From Tetradesmus obliquus (lineage: Eukaryota > Chlorophyta > Chlorophyceae > Sphaeropleales > Scenedesmaceae), in assembly GCA_030272155.1 (NCBI GenBank), contig CP126191.1:5540501-5604500 (forward strand): a stretch of DNA of 64,000 bases, in the 5' to 3' direction. Below the pieces are notes generated by a model. That model did not search any database. It saw nothing but the letters and a program-made list of their open reading frames with translations, and was not told the origin of the DNA. Positions 50,513-62,057 of the stretch are shown here, piece after piece; the stretch's first letter is position 1, and the number at the start of each line of letters is the position of its first letter. The position numbers and the translations under genes are program-made.

Positions 50513-51912
50513 GTCTCTTGGCTGGTCAGAACATACGCTCAGCTAGTTGAACTATCGCTAGCACGCAGCATCGCTTTTTATCATTGTAATAGCTGCAGCT
50601 GTTGCAGTCCAGTCAAACTCCAATGTGGTGGGCTAAGTAGATTACAGTTCCACTGTAATGCTTGGCAGCTGGATACGAGGCTTGAGTAACAAGTAGTACT
50701 TTCAAAACGGTAACCGCGTGTTGAGAGCGTGTAGCTTATCAGAACAGGGTGCGTCAGTGCATGCGTTCGTCAGAAATGAAACCAGTCGCATCTGCACAAC
50801 ACCAACAGTGCCGATATATAGAAAAAATGAACCGCTTATACCTTTCATTGTCTTTGTACGCGTCCTGTCGAACAAAAAGCAGGGCTTTTGAAACAACTAG
50901 GGTTTGCAGGAACATCTCTGTCATATATCAATGCACTATACACCGTCCGTGTTCTTTCCACGCCGTGCTGATCAAAACTCACAGATGTGAAGGCATTGAA
51001 AGATCGACACTCTTGCGGGCAGCTGCTCAAATGTTGCTCTCGTCTTGGTGGGCTCTGCAGCGTGTACTGTACCCCATTATAATGGGACCAATTGGCCCGC
51101 AGGCGTTAGCGATGCAACCCACAGACGATGATCCAGTTGAAAGACAAAAGCTGCCAGTGCAGATGCAATTTTTAAAGTTGACTCGCACTGGGAAAGTCCT
51201 CTCCCTGAGCTGCCAGTAGTCAACGCTGCATACCTCAGGACCAATGAGCGTCACATGCCACCTGAAGTCAGTCAGTGACCTGCAGCTGCTGCTACTGCCT
51301 CCTCTCGCCCCGCTCGCTAGATCCACGTCAATGGGTACTAATTGTGACCAGGTGGAGGTCCGTCCGTAAGGTACGTGCAGGGGTGGTTGAGAGCACCCAC
51401 ATCCACATGCCCACTTCAGTACTGCCTGCCCTGCTTCTAAGCTTGTGGCAGAGGCAGACCATTCTGCCAGGTGAGCCGGTCAGAAAACGCTCACACGTCG
51501 TCAATCAAACGTTGCATTCAAGGCAAAACAGTGTGCACCTGATACTCGGAGCGATCAGGCGGTGTGCCGCAGGTTATGCGCCTTTGATGTTGGGAATGCA
51601 CCGTTAGATTCATCGTTCTGAAGCTCGCTTTACTCATTCATTTTTGATCGAAGTTCAACGCTCAGGACTTTGCAGGTGTTAGAAACAGCTGTCACTGTGG
51701 TCGTTCAAAACAAAAGCACAAAAACCGCAGCTCAAAGCCTCATCCTAGATTTTCTGCAGTCACAGCTGTCTGAACTGAGCAAGTAGGTTACGATCATGCG
51801 GCGCCAACCCTACAAATGGATTCAGAGTTGTTGCTCGAGAATTGATGCTAGCACGTTGCTGGTCCTTGCTTCCAGCCCATAACTGTTTGATTCTTACTTG
51901 TACTGGGACAAG
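50513..51912. promoter_or_regulatory. Divergent intergenic region, beta-helix gene / HAUS6
   Basis: 1.4 kb between two outward-facing start codons, richer in A and T than most of the window, especially 50680-51070 and 51600-51760. It should contain both promoters and 5' UTRs. A 156-codon open frame at 50749-51219 has no domain and is not called. Confidence 0.5.
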
Positions 51913-54741
51913 ATGGTGCCGTCCATAGAGTTTCAGCAGAAGCTGGAGGCAGCCCTGTGCTGTAACCTCTTCCTTTTGGGTGCCCAGGGTGCAGAAGGGG
52001 CACAGCAGCTGGACTTGAGCGAGAAGTTGTTCCGCAGCAAGAACAACAAGGCCTTGGAGCTTATCCTTTACCATTGCCACTCGGTTATCAACGGCAAAGC
52101 TGCTGCCAAGAAGGTTGGCTCATCTGCTGGTGCAGCACAGGACGTGCTGTGCGACCGTGCATGTCTGCTTTTGGCAACTGCGCCTGGTTAACATCATCAT
52201 CACATCACCATAACATCAATCGCATCTCCCAAAACGACCACAACTGCGTTTTTCACCTGGTGCAGCTGTTTAACAGAGTTTGGCCCATCAGCGACATGGA
52301 CACACAGCAGAGGAAGGAGTTCTACAAGGTGCGCCTGGGTTCATGCAGCAGCGGCGCCGGCCTCACTTGTCGCATTCAGTAACCACTGCTTGCAGCCTGC
52401 GGGTTGGGCCTACAGTTATCTACAAACCTTCACTGGGCTGTTGGCATCTGGCTCTGTCATGCAGAGGGCAGAAACCTGGCTGAAGGAGTCTGGGCACCTG
52501 GAGCATCATGGCAACTCGCTGCAGCAGCTTGTGCGCAACCCTTTTGGGTTCAAGTAAGTGCCTGCTACAGCACTGCTCACAGCATATGCACATATGTGGC
52601 GCTGCATGAGCAACACAAGCGTGCATAGGCACATGCGCGCGTTTGTGCCATGCCTGTGCCAGCAAGCATGTCGAGCAGTGCTGCGTCGGCAACCAACTAT
52701 GGCCTGTTCTTTGCAGGGTTGTCAGCTTCCTGTGCGACCTGACCCACTGCGCGCTGAAAGTCCAGCACGAGCGGATGTTCCCATCAGACATCATCGAGCA
52801 TGCTGATATCATGGTGAGCACGTGGTGCAGCAATGACGCCAGCAGGAGTTGTCAGCTCATGCAGCTTCGCTGGTCCTCTGAGCTTGCTGCAAGCCATCTG
52901 CTGCCGCCTTCTTTTCAACCTGCGTGGCATGCAGCATGACCCTGTCTGCAATCTGCGTGCGCAATTGATGCGACGCCTTGTTCGCCCCTGCACAACACAG
53001 GACGACTCACTGCTGCTGGCGCTGGCGGAGCCGCTGCTCACAGCAGCCAGGGCGGAGAACCAGCTGCAGGTGGAGCGCATGCTGCGCCTCTGCCAGGAAG
53101 GAGCAGCGCTGCAGCAGCAGGCAGAGGAGAAGGCTGGGAGGCTGCGCGACCTGTTCTACTCACTCACGGCACAACTCAAGGAGGCCCGCGCAGCATGCGT
53201 AAGCACAGCGTCGTGCTGCTCTTAGCAGCTAGCTCAGAGGCACAGTAGCCAGGATCTGCTCTGCACTGTCCGCGCTGCCTTCGACTTTGCATGTCAGTGC
53301 CAGGACATACAGCAGCAGCTGTGTGGGAGGCAACTGCCGGTCAGTGGCTCATGCGTTCTGTGAATGCATGCTGCCGTCGCCTGCTTGTGTGTGTTGCAGG
53401 AAACCACGCTGCCCCCTGAAGTGCTGTTTGCGCTGCTGGAGGGCACAGTGGCACAGGGCCAGGGCGGTGCACTGGGGGCCAGGCACTCGCCGCCGCCAAC
53501 ACAGCTGCCAGGCGATGTGCGCGAGCAGCAGCAGCAGCTGCAGCAGCTGTGGGCGCAGCTGGAGGGCCACATCCAGGAGTTTGACAGCCTGGCAGGCCTG
53601 GTGCAGGGGCTGGCAGGCAGCGACGTGCACCCGCACGCCATTGATGGTGCAGCGCTGCGAGCAGCAGGCCAGCTGCCTGGGGCGCACAGCACAGCAGGTG
53701 GGATGGGTTGTGAAGTGGCTGTGCATTCCTGCAGCTGGCCTTTGCGACAACAGCAAGCTGCATGCTTTGCAGAACACAACAGCCACTGTGCAGCTGACTG
53801 CTGAGTCTAATCGAATCCACAGCGCAGATGGTCGACAGAAACTGCCGCTGCTGCTGCTGCTGTTGCTGCTGCTGCAGGGCTGGACATCGCAGCCATGATG
53901 GAGGCCTGGCTGGTGGATGTGGGCGCTGTGTGCAGGTACATCAGGTACCTGGCTGGCCAGCCAGATGCTGACCTGGCCGGCAGCGCAGACGTGCAGCAGC
54001 CTGGCACCTGGGGCTCAGCTGGCGGCAGCGCAGCAGCCACAGGCAGCCGGGGCAGCAGCGTGTGCCCCCTGGTGGCCACCAGCGACGCCTCCAGCCATGC
54101 TCCACACCTGTATGCGCAGCTGGAGATGCACAGGAACTGCCTGGACCACATGCGCAGCATGCAGAGTGCCATCAACCAGGCGATGGCCGCGGAAGGTGAG
54201 GAAGCAGTATCACGTTCTTTGGCTGTGCAGCTGCTGTTGGCGTGAGCCCTGGCCAGTACTGTCCAGGAACTTGAGCCAGAGGTTGCTGGGGCATTGTGTG
54301 ATGCCACAAGCAGTGCAGAGTGGACATGCAGTGGACTGTTAGTGTAAGCACTTTGAAAAAACATAAGAATAACAAAGCACAGGGGTTTAGTGTCGCTGCA
54401 TGCAAGCACAGCATGACAGTGTGCTGCTGCGTGGCTGTTGCAGGCAAGCGCATCCAGCAGCTGGAGCCGCAGGTCTACGGCCTCATGGCGGCACAGCAGG
54501 ACCAGTGCATGGAGGCAGCTTCTGTCATGGGGGCTGCAGAAGCTGCAGGCCAGCACGACACATTCCAGTTTGACAGCATGCAGCAAGGGCCTGCTAAAGG
54601 GCAGGCTGGGGAGCTTGGAGCTGGGTTTGGTGCCAGCAGGGGCAGCCTCTTTGGTGGTGGCTCGCTGCAGTTGGTGCCACCGACGCCAATGCTGCAGCAG
54701 TTGGTGCAGAAGCAGCACCACGGCGCAGCACATCAGCAGGC

Positions 54742-54775
<34 letters not shown>

Positions 54776-55909
54776 GAGCATTGCAGGTCTGCAGCTGCTG
54801 CCGCTGCAGGCACAGAGGAGGTGCTGCCTGGCAGGCTATCGTTCGGCAATGATGCCGTGCTGGCAGAGCCTGGCAGCAGCAGTGGCAGCCCACCAATCCC
54901 GGCTGCGGCTGTGGCAGGCTTGGTGGATTCGCCCCGCTTGCAGCGCACGTGCAGCAGCAGCAGCAGCGCAGACAGGGCCTGCGACAGCCCTGGCAGCAGC
55001 GTGAGCAGCAGGTCGCTGCCGGCTGCTGCGCTGCTGATGTCTCAGGACATCATGGACCTGGACCTAGTGGACCTGGATGTAGATGATGACCTGGTGCAGC
55101 CAAACAGCCCAGCAGGAATGCGCTGTGCATCAGACCCCATGCGCATGAGCATACTGCGCATGAGCATGCCCACTGCCGGGCTGGCGGCGCATGTGACAGC
55201 AGCAGCTCGAGCGGCTACAGCAGCTGGCAGCCCAGCAGCAGAAGCAGATGTGTGGCGTGGCAGTGGCGCAGCTGCTGGGCAGCGGGCAGCCAGTGGGAGC
55301 AGCCCACTGGGCTTCAGCCTGTCAGGCTTGGGGCAGCTAGCAGCAGGTGAGGCAGAGGATGACACGCCGCCGCATGTGGGCCATGCTGCGACAGCGCATG
55401 CAGCACCTACTGCAGCAGGTGTTGGAGCTAGCAATGACGGGCCAACCTGTGGGCTTGCTGATGAGGACTGCGATGACATGCTGCTGGGCTCAGCTGCAGC
55501 AGGTGCTGTGGCTGCGGCCGAGGAGTCAGTTGCTGCAGCACCGGCTGTTGATGCAGCGTCTTCTCTATCAGCAGCAGCCGCAGCAGCAGAGAGTGAGGAG
55601 GTCAGCCCTCTGGTGACAGAAGCCGCACACCTGGACCCCATGGGCCCTGTGCCTGGGTCAGACATGAGCAGCGCAGCAAGGCCGCGCCGCCTCACCTTTG
55701 CAGCAGCAGTCCATGCAGACAGCCCTAGCTTGCTGCAGGGCTACTCGTCAGACGTGGGCAGCCCCACCAGCAGCGGCGGCAGTGTGGCGCAGGGATGCGA
55801 CAGCGCAGCCTCCAGCGAGCAGCGACCTGCCGTGCAAGCTCAAGAGCAGGCACCAGGCCAGTTGATGTCTCTCCTGAGGCAGCGATTTGCTAAAGTGGTG
55901 CCTAACTGA
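51913..55909 (+). CDS. HAUS6: Augmin-like complex subunit 6
   Basis: HAUS6/AUG6 is part of augmin, which recruits gamma-tubulin to existing microtubules to branch the spindle. Eight exons: 51913-52112, 52264-52329, 52463-52553, 52717-52812, 53001-53199, 53400-53697, 53878-54195 and 54444-55909. The start was chosen at the ATG giving MVPSIEFQQKLEAALCCNLF, which aligns with the plant AUG6 opening ELESAMYTNCLLLG. Then come VWPISDMDTQQRKEFYK, WLKESGHLEHH, and the family core FGFKVVSFLCDLTHCALKVQ then HERMFPSDI. Coiled-coil exons follow (QLQVERMLRLCQEGAALQQQ). The last exon is a 490-residue low-complexity tail rich in Ala, Ser, Gly and Gln, with a CAG-coded polyglutamine run, ending AKVVPN. The conserved N-terminal half supports the name; the tail is not conserved with plants or animals. 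Confidence 0.85.
54742..54776 (+). repeat. CAG run coding polyglutamine in HAUS6
   Basis: Eleven to twelve CAG/CAA codons in frame give a Gln tract in the disordered tail. This is one of the few coding trinucleotide runs here. Confidence 0.9.
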
Positions 55910-56464
55910 AAGTTGCATGCTTGTGTGTAAGTGGGTTCTTACAGCCCTAGCTTGCTGCATGGCCACTCGTCAAGCATGGGCAGCCCCAACAGCAGTGGCG
56001 GTGCGTGGCGGTTGCGCATGGATGTGACAGTGCAGCCTACAGCGAGCAGCGGCCAGCACTGATGCAACAGGCACGAGGCCAATATTTGTCTCTCCTGGGG
56101 CAGCGGTTGGCCAAGATGGTGCCTGAGCGAGTTGTTACATGTTGGTTCACTGTTTGTATCTTTGAAACATAACCCTGCTTGAACCCCAGGTACCTAGGCT
56201 AGCCCGCACAATGAAAGCTGGTTGAGCCAGCAAAAGTACCAACTGCGTGCTTTAGGGCCTGTTGATGCGAACGCTTCACGTAGCCCGCTTGCTTGGTTTA
56301 TTGCGGCAGACGGTTCTCCCACTTTGCTTTGGGCCTTTAAAGGTGCTGCGTAACACAAAAGGCGATGGTCGCAGCCTGAGTTACGTTCACGAACAAAGAT
56401 CCGGTGCATGCAGCGTGTTTACTCGTGACTGAAGGTGCCGCAGCAGCACAGGCACAACCTCGCA
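55910..56464. other. HAUS6 3' flank and zinc transporter promoter
   Basis: The first part holds TGTAA at 55926-55930 and a decayed copy of the HAUS6 3' end (listed separately). The rest, 56127-56464, is non-repetitive and should hold the promoter of the zinc transporter gene. Confidence 0.55.
55941..56126 (+). pseudogene. Decayed tandem duplicate of the HAUS6 3' coding end
   Basis: This segment matches the last 191 bp of HAUS6 (55719-55909) from ACAGCCCTAGCTTGCTGCA through to the region of the stop codon, with many substitutions and small gaps. The copy's equivalent of the terminal AAAGTGGTGCCTAACTGA reads AAGATGGTGCCTGAG. The original frame is broken by indels, so the copy is not translated as a HAUS6 tail. 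Confidence 0.8.
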
Positions 56465-59352
56465 ATGGCCGAAAATCTTGACCCGACGCCTCTGTTAGAA
56501 GACTCCTCCAGGGATTCTTCCATCAAACCAACGATCTCAGGTGCCGGCAGGGAGCGATGCACAGCTCAGCAGCAGAGGTCCGGAAGTCAGTTGAAACTAG
56601 ACAGCTGACAGAGAGCCTATCTGTGCGAATCTTGCAGAATGCAAGCTGCAGGAGAAGTGTTTTCTGTCGGAAGGCGCAGCCCGTGGGTCTACAGACAGCT
56701 ACAAAAAGGTGAGCACACAACAGCCAGCACACTACTGCAGCAGCAGCTCACCCAGCAGCAGTAGCTTTGTGAGATGTTGGTCACCATGCGGCTGGAATGG
56801 TTGTGTGAATTGCATACTTCTGCTGGCTTTCTTGCTGATATGCAGGTACAACGGAAGCTGGTGATAGCATGCATCCTGTGCTTCATCTTCATGACGGTGG
56901 AGGTTATTGGAGGCTACATCGCCAAGAGGTGCGCACCAGCCCACAGCATGCACACTCTTCAACATGGCATTGCTATCAACTGCCAGCTTTTGAGATGTGG
57001 GCAAGTGCACACTCTCAGCAGCAGCAACAGCAGCGCCACTGCAATCAAGCACCCATGCATGCTGCTCTGCCGTGCCGTGCTGTGCTTGCAGCGTGGCCAT
57101 CATGTCTGACGCGGCGCACATGCTGTCAGACGTCAGCGCCTTCCTGGTGTCCATCTTTGCCACCTGGGCGGCCACACAGCCCAGCACCTGGCACTACTCC
57201 TTTGGATACCACCGCGCAGAGATCCTGGGCGCGCTCATCTCAGTGCTCACCATCTGGGCCGTGACCGGGGCGCTTGTCTTCGAGGCCTTCCAGCGCACCA
57301 TCAACCCGGTCAGGGTGGACGGCAAGCGTGAGTGGCTGGCTTGGGTGGGGAGGTGGAGAGCCTGGCATGGAACCCGCTGATCAGCTTGTCCGGATCTCTC
57401 AGCGTGTCACCACCAGCAGCTCTGAAACATGCAGTGCGACCTGCTGCCTTGGGCCTCGCGGTGGCCTGTACAGTCGCGCGCTCAGCTGCTGTGCTGTGTT
57501 TTGCGCTGACTTGTCAATGCTGTCTTGCCTCGTTGCCGCTGCAGTCATGTTCATCATCTCCATCGCGGGCGTCGTCTTCAACATCCTGATCATGCTGACG
57601 CTGGGTGTGCATGCACACCTGGGCCACTCCCACGGCCCTGACGGCGGCTGCAGCCACGGCCACAGCCATGGCCACGACCATGATCATGACCATGAACATG
57701 ACCATGAGCACAAACATGAGCATGGAGCGCATGGGCACTCACATGGCAGCTGCAACCACAGCCACAGCCATGGCAGCAAGCACGGCAGCAGCCACGGAGC
57801 GTGCAATGGCGGCGGAGACAAAGCGCACACCCACGGTAGCAGCCACGGCAGCAGCAAGCAGCAGCAGCAGCAGAGCAGCGGCTGCGATGGCCACAAGCAT
57901 GAGGAGGGCGGGGAGCACCAGCCCCATGGGCACCACCATGACCATGAGCATGAGCACAGCCACACGCACGAGGCGCCATCAAATGGTGAGCAGTGAAGCT
58001 AGTGCCCCCGAAGCATTGGCAGGGGCTCCTGCAAGTGCTTGTCCGCAGCAGCTGCATCATGCTGGCATTTCTATCGCACAGGTGAGCAGCTGTTCTTTTC
58101 TGCTTGCAGGAAGCATGCTGGTCAGCAGCGGGCGCAGTGCTGTGTATTGACAGGAAATCTTAGAGTAGCCTTGTGAAATGGTGCCCTGCAGCAACACGCT
58201 GTGCTCTGACGTGCCTGCACTTGTGCTGTTGTGTTGCTGCTGCTGCCCGTTATCCTCAGGCAACCAGCCCTGCAGCCATGGCCACAGCCACAGCCATGAC
58301 AGCAGCCACTCTGACTCAGACAGCGACCATGAGGCAGCACACAACCACAGCCACTGCGATGATGAGCATGGTAGCCACAGCCATGGAGAGCAAGCAGCAG
58401 CAGCAGCAGGAGCAGCGGGTTCATCAGCAACTGCTGCTGGTCAGGAGTGTGTGGTGATCACTGTGCCAGGAGCAGCAGTGAGCGGGGGCAGCGGCCTCGC
58501 CTGCACCATCAGCAAGACAGGCAGTAGGGAGATCGAGGTCCGCTGCGAGCTGCCAGTGCTGGCAGCAGCAGCAGCAGCAGCTCAGGCGCGGCCACGCAGC
58601 CACAGCCATGCAGGCCAGGGGCACAGCCAGGAGCACAGCCACGAGCATGACAGCATCAACCTGCGCGGCGCAGTGCTGCATGTGATTGGCGACCTGCTGC
58701 AGAGCATCGGCGTGGCCATTGCAGGCGGGCTGATTTGGCTGCACCAGGACGACCCGCGCTGGTACCTGGCCGACCCGATCTGCACGTTTGTGTTCAGCAT
58801 CGTGGTGCTGCTGACCACCAAGAGCATCCTGCGCGACATCGTGCACGTGCTCATGGAGCGCACGCCGCCCAACATGGACGTGCCTGCTGTCGCACGGGTG
58901 AGCGTCGCTGCGCTTGTTGCTCACCATGCAGCCTGCTCCTGTGGCTGGTCGCGTTGCTATCATAGATGCTGCTGCACTGATCACCTGCATGGTGCCTGCC
59001 AGCCGGTGCACACCGTGTTGGGGTGCGTAGCCATGCCTCTCCTACTTTGCTACATGCACTGTCACCGTTTAATGGCGCGTCTGGTTTGCTGCTGCTGCTG
59101 CTGCCGCAGGTGATGCTGGGCATGGAGGGCGTGTGGGACATCCACGACCTGCACATCTGGGCCATCAGCACCAGCATGAAGCCTGTGCTCACCGCGCACG
59201 TGCACATCGGGCCGGACGCAGACGCCAACGTGGTGCTGCAGCAGCTGGAGGCGTACGTGCGCGGCCTGGGCATCGACCACTCGACTATCCAGATCTGCAA
59301 CATAGCCGCGCCGCCGCAGCTGGACCAGCCAGCTCAGCAGGCTGAGGTGTAG
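56465..59352 (+). CDS. Zinc transporter, cation diffusion facilitator family (ZnT/MTP1-like)
   Basis: Moves Zn2+ out of the cytosol into vacuole or vesicle in exchange for protons. Eight exons, starting MAENLDPTPLLEDSS (56465). TM1 is VQRKLVIACILCFIFMTVEV. TM2 contains the metal site AHMLSD (HxxxD, near 57115). TM3 is AEILGALISVLTIWAVTGAL, TM4 is LMFIISIAGVVFNILIMLTL (57545) and TM5 contains HVIGD (HxxxD, near 58680). The C-terminal cytosolic domain begins VMLGMEGVWDIHDLHIW (59110) and ends QQAEV. Both zinc sites have the His/Asp pairs of zinc CDFs. Between TM4 and TM5 lies a loop of roughly 250 residues in two exons, full of GHSH, HDHDH and HEHE, far longer than the roughly 80-residue loop of Arabidopsis MTP1. 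The loop is thought to buffer or sense cytosolic zinc in this family. Confidence 0.92.
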
Positions 59353-60627
59353 GTGTGAGAGTAGGCGAAGGCTAGCATGTCATATAGTGCGTGATTTTGA
59401 ACACAGATTTACATGTATTTCAGAGTAGGCGGGGTGCTTCGCAGCTGCAGGAGTGGTGCGCTGCAGGATACTTGTGGTGGGTTGGCAGACGCCGCCTCCC
59501 TGCACGTGTCACCCTTGATAATGCTGTGGTGTTTTTGTGCTGTTGCCGAGCGTACAGCCGACTACTCGTGTAGTGTATGTGGTTGCGTGCATGCAGAAGC
59601 ATGTTCTAGCGCGGCGAGACCCATAGGGTGTGTATGTGTGTGACGCGAGTCTGCATTCACAGGGTTGCTGCATGTGTGCCTAAAGCACAGAGCACTACGC
59701 ATGCATGCTAAGCTGTGCTTCAAGTTCAATCAGAAAGGGATGCCACAGCCTGCCACCCACAGGTGTAGACATATCTAGAGAGGCAGTCGTATTATTGTGG
59801 GATTGCTTGCGCATGTGTTTCACTGAACAGGTTGCTTTTGAAGCAGCAGCTCTTGCAATTGCTGCAAGCCGTGCACAGTGTGCCTCGTTCCCCAAAAGAA
59901 ACTCAATGCGTAGAACCGTAACCCATTGTTGTGGTGCGTCAGTATGCGTGCCTCAGTCCACGCTGGTGCATGTTGCCGCATGTTTGTGTGTAGTGTCCAT
60001 ATCCGTGCATGCAGTGTACACGCTGGCGGGTAAGACTGCTTGAAGGAAATGCACAGCCTGCAGCATATACCTGTCAACTGTGCAGCTAGTAGTGTAAGCA
60101 TCAGGCTGGGTACTGCTATCTGAAACAAGATAGTTGTTTGGGCCCACAGCTGGCACCTACAAAATTATATGGCCATACTTGCCACTTGGTGGCCAAGCAA
60201 GCGCCGAGTTTGGCGATGCCAGTGCAAAACTGGGGCAGTGACACGATGGCACATGATGTGTGGTACACACGGCAACCACGCTTCCACCCACAGCAGTGCC
60301 ACTGCATGCAGCAGCAGAACTTGCTGCACCCTCACTGCCCCACACAAATCACACCCAGGATCATGAAACCCGCGCTCTACTGGGCGGCACGCCACCCCAC
60401 AAGCCCACCTGCACGTGCTATCACCACACGAACACACACAAGTTGCGGCAACAAGCCCAAACCCAACAGCGCCGAAGACCACCGTCAACACCAAGCAGTC
60501 AAGCCATACCATACCCCTGGACATCCGATGGGAGTCCCCGGCCCACATGCTAGTAATAATAGTCTTCTTGTAAGCCATACCTTATCGGCATCGGCAACAG
60601 AGATGCGGTGGGACGCACACGCTGAGT
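59353..60627. other. Intergenic region, zinc transporter 3' side to first LINE copy
   Basis: It presumably begins with the transporter's 3' UTR; the nearest TGTAA is at 60093-60097. From about 60370 to 60530 the plus strand is A/C-rich with few repeats. No reverse transcriptase motif is readable here in any frame, so the LINE to the right is truncated, not continued. The two overlapping open frames (plus 60138-60629, minus 60578-60165) have no domain. Confidence 0.5.
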
Positions 60628-62057
60628 GACAGCCTGTTTTGCGATTTTGCCAAGGCCTCTGGCCAGCGTCTGTCAGTGTTGCGCTCGGTGCGGGTGCCCC
60701 GCCCGAGGCGTTGACTCGTGGTTTGCAATGTGTGGCAGCCGCCCAGGGCGCACTATGGAAGATGCGCTGGGATAATGCGTACAAGGAGACGTATTGGCGG
60801 CTGGTCATGGATGGCTTGCCTACGTCGGAGCGCATGCACCAGCAGCATGATACCTGCATGTGTGGCGCTGCGTGTCCTGGTCTGGTGCACCATTTTTGGG
60901 AGTGCCCGGTTGCGGTAGCGGTGATTGACAGCCTGCTGTCTGCGTTGCCTGCAACATGGTGTACGAGGGCTGTAGGCCGCCCGCCGCTTGCTATGCGGCA
61001 TGTCTGGTTGATGCAGCGGCCTCCCGGCCCTAAGCGGCTCCACCAGCGTGTTTGGGGGGTTGTTTGTTTAGCGGCTTTGAATGCCATGGATGTTGGCAGA
61101 CGGCAGGCTAATAATCTGCGCATTCCGCCGCCCGCGCCTGCCGCGCCGCGGCCGTCTGCGCCGCCGCCGCAATGGCAGGTACCTATTACCGATGTGTTTC
61201 AACCTGCAGCTCTCACTGCTGCGCAGCAACAGCATAACCAGCTGGTTGAGCAGCGTAGGCAGCAGCAGCAGCTGCAACAACAACAACAGCGACAGCAACT
61301 AATAGCGCAGGTGTTACAGGAGGCGAAGCAGCAGGCGGTCTTGCGGTTTTGGGAGTTGCTTGCTGATTTTGTGGCAATGGAGGCTGCGCCGGCTCATTGG
61401 CGTGTTGCGGTGCCTGGAGATCACCCGTTTCTGCGTTCTGATCCAGCACAGCTGCGCATTGTACTGGCGCCCCGCTCTGGTTGACCTTCCTGCTTTTACG
61501 TGATGTGCTGTCAGTAGTTGTCCAATTTTCACTTTCTGGCAAGGCCATGTTGCATGTCGTGTGTCACCGTGCTTGATTTTTCAGCTCTGTGTGTCGCATT
61601 GCGTGCTTCTATGCTTGTCAGCCATGAGGGTTGCAGAAGCAGTAGCACCTTAGTTTGCATGTCACATGCAGTGTCTCCTGTCGGTCCCGCGGGCTCCTGC
61701 TTGCTGCAGTCTGGTGTGTACAGCAGTGCCTTGGTGCAATCATGCCAAACACCTATGGTAAGCAGCACCATTGTGCATCCCGCTTGCTGTTTGAACCATG
61801 CCTGCCTTCCCTTGTGCGTTTTGTGCCCTGTGCTTTGAGCACCCTGCTGCTTTTCGTGCTGCACTTCGCACATGCTGCACTGCATGTACTTGTTGGTTTA
61901 TGGGGAGATAGGGGCTGCAAGATGCCTCTGGAGTTTTACTTTGGTTGCATCTTGTGGCTTGCTATCGGGTTCTCATGATACGTGAACTGAAAGAGGGGCA
62001 AGTGACTCACTTTAGGGTGATCGCTTGCCCCCCCCTGTAACAGACCTCTTCTTCTAG
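60628..62057 (+). mobile_element. LINE retrotransposon copy A, 5'-truncated, with 3' UTR
   Basis: The open frame runs from the stop at 60627-60629 to 61484 and codes the C-terminal end of a non-LTR retrotransposon ORF2. WDNAYKETYWRLVMDGLPTS and CMCGAACPGLVHHFWECP match the zinc-binding zf-RVT domain that follows reverse transcriptase in plant and algal LINEs. A Pro-rich linker and a Gln-rich coil follow, then FWELLADFVAMEAAP and a stop. The reverse transcriptase itself is missing, as expected from incomplete target-primed reverse transcription. The 3' UTR (61485-62040) ends with a stem-loop, a C-run and TGTAA. The start of the copy is uncertain to tens of bases. It is homologous to the C-terminus of copy B but diverged, so a different subfamily. 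Confidence 0.8.
61995..62040 (+). terminator. LINE 3'-end stem-loop and poly(A) signal
   Basis: GGGGCAAGTGA (61995-62005) can pair with TCGCTTGCCCC (62021-62031) to form an 11-bp stem, with one G-U pair in RNA, closing a 15-nt loop. A C-run follows, then TGTAA at 62036-62040. Some LINE families use a 3' stem-loop for recognition by their own reverse transcriptase. Confidence 0.65.

Noticed and set aside
50749-51219. 156-codon open frame in the A/T-richer promoter region
   Set aside because: No domain, mixed composition, and located between two divergent start codons where promoters are expected.
57600-58000. Long open frames on both strands across the His-rich zinc transporter exon
   Set aside because: They are mirror images of the CAC/CAT-rich coding strand (Trp/Val/Met-rich in antisense) and lack any family resemblance.
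59353-60627. Upstream reverse transcriptase part of LINE copy A
   Set aside because: No YADD-type or endonuclease motif is readable in any frame, so the copy appears truncated instead of continuing leftward.
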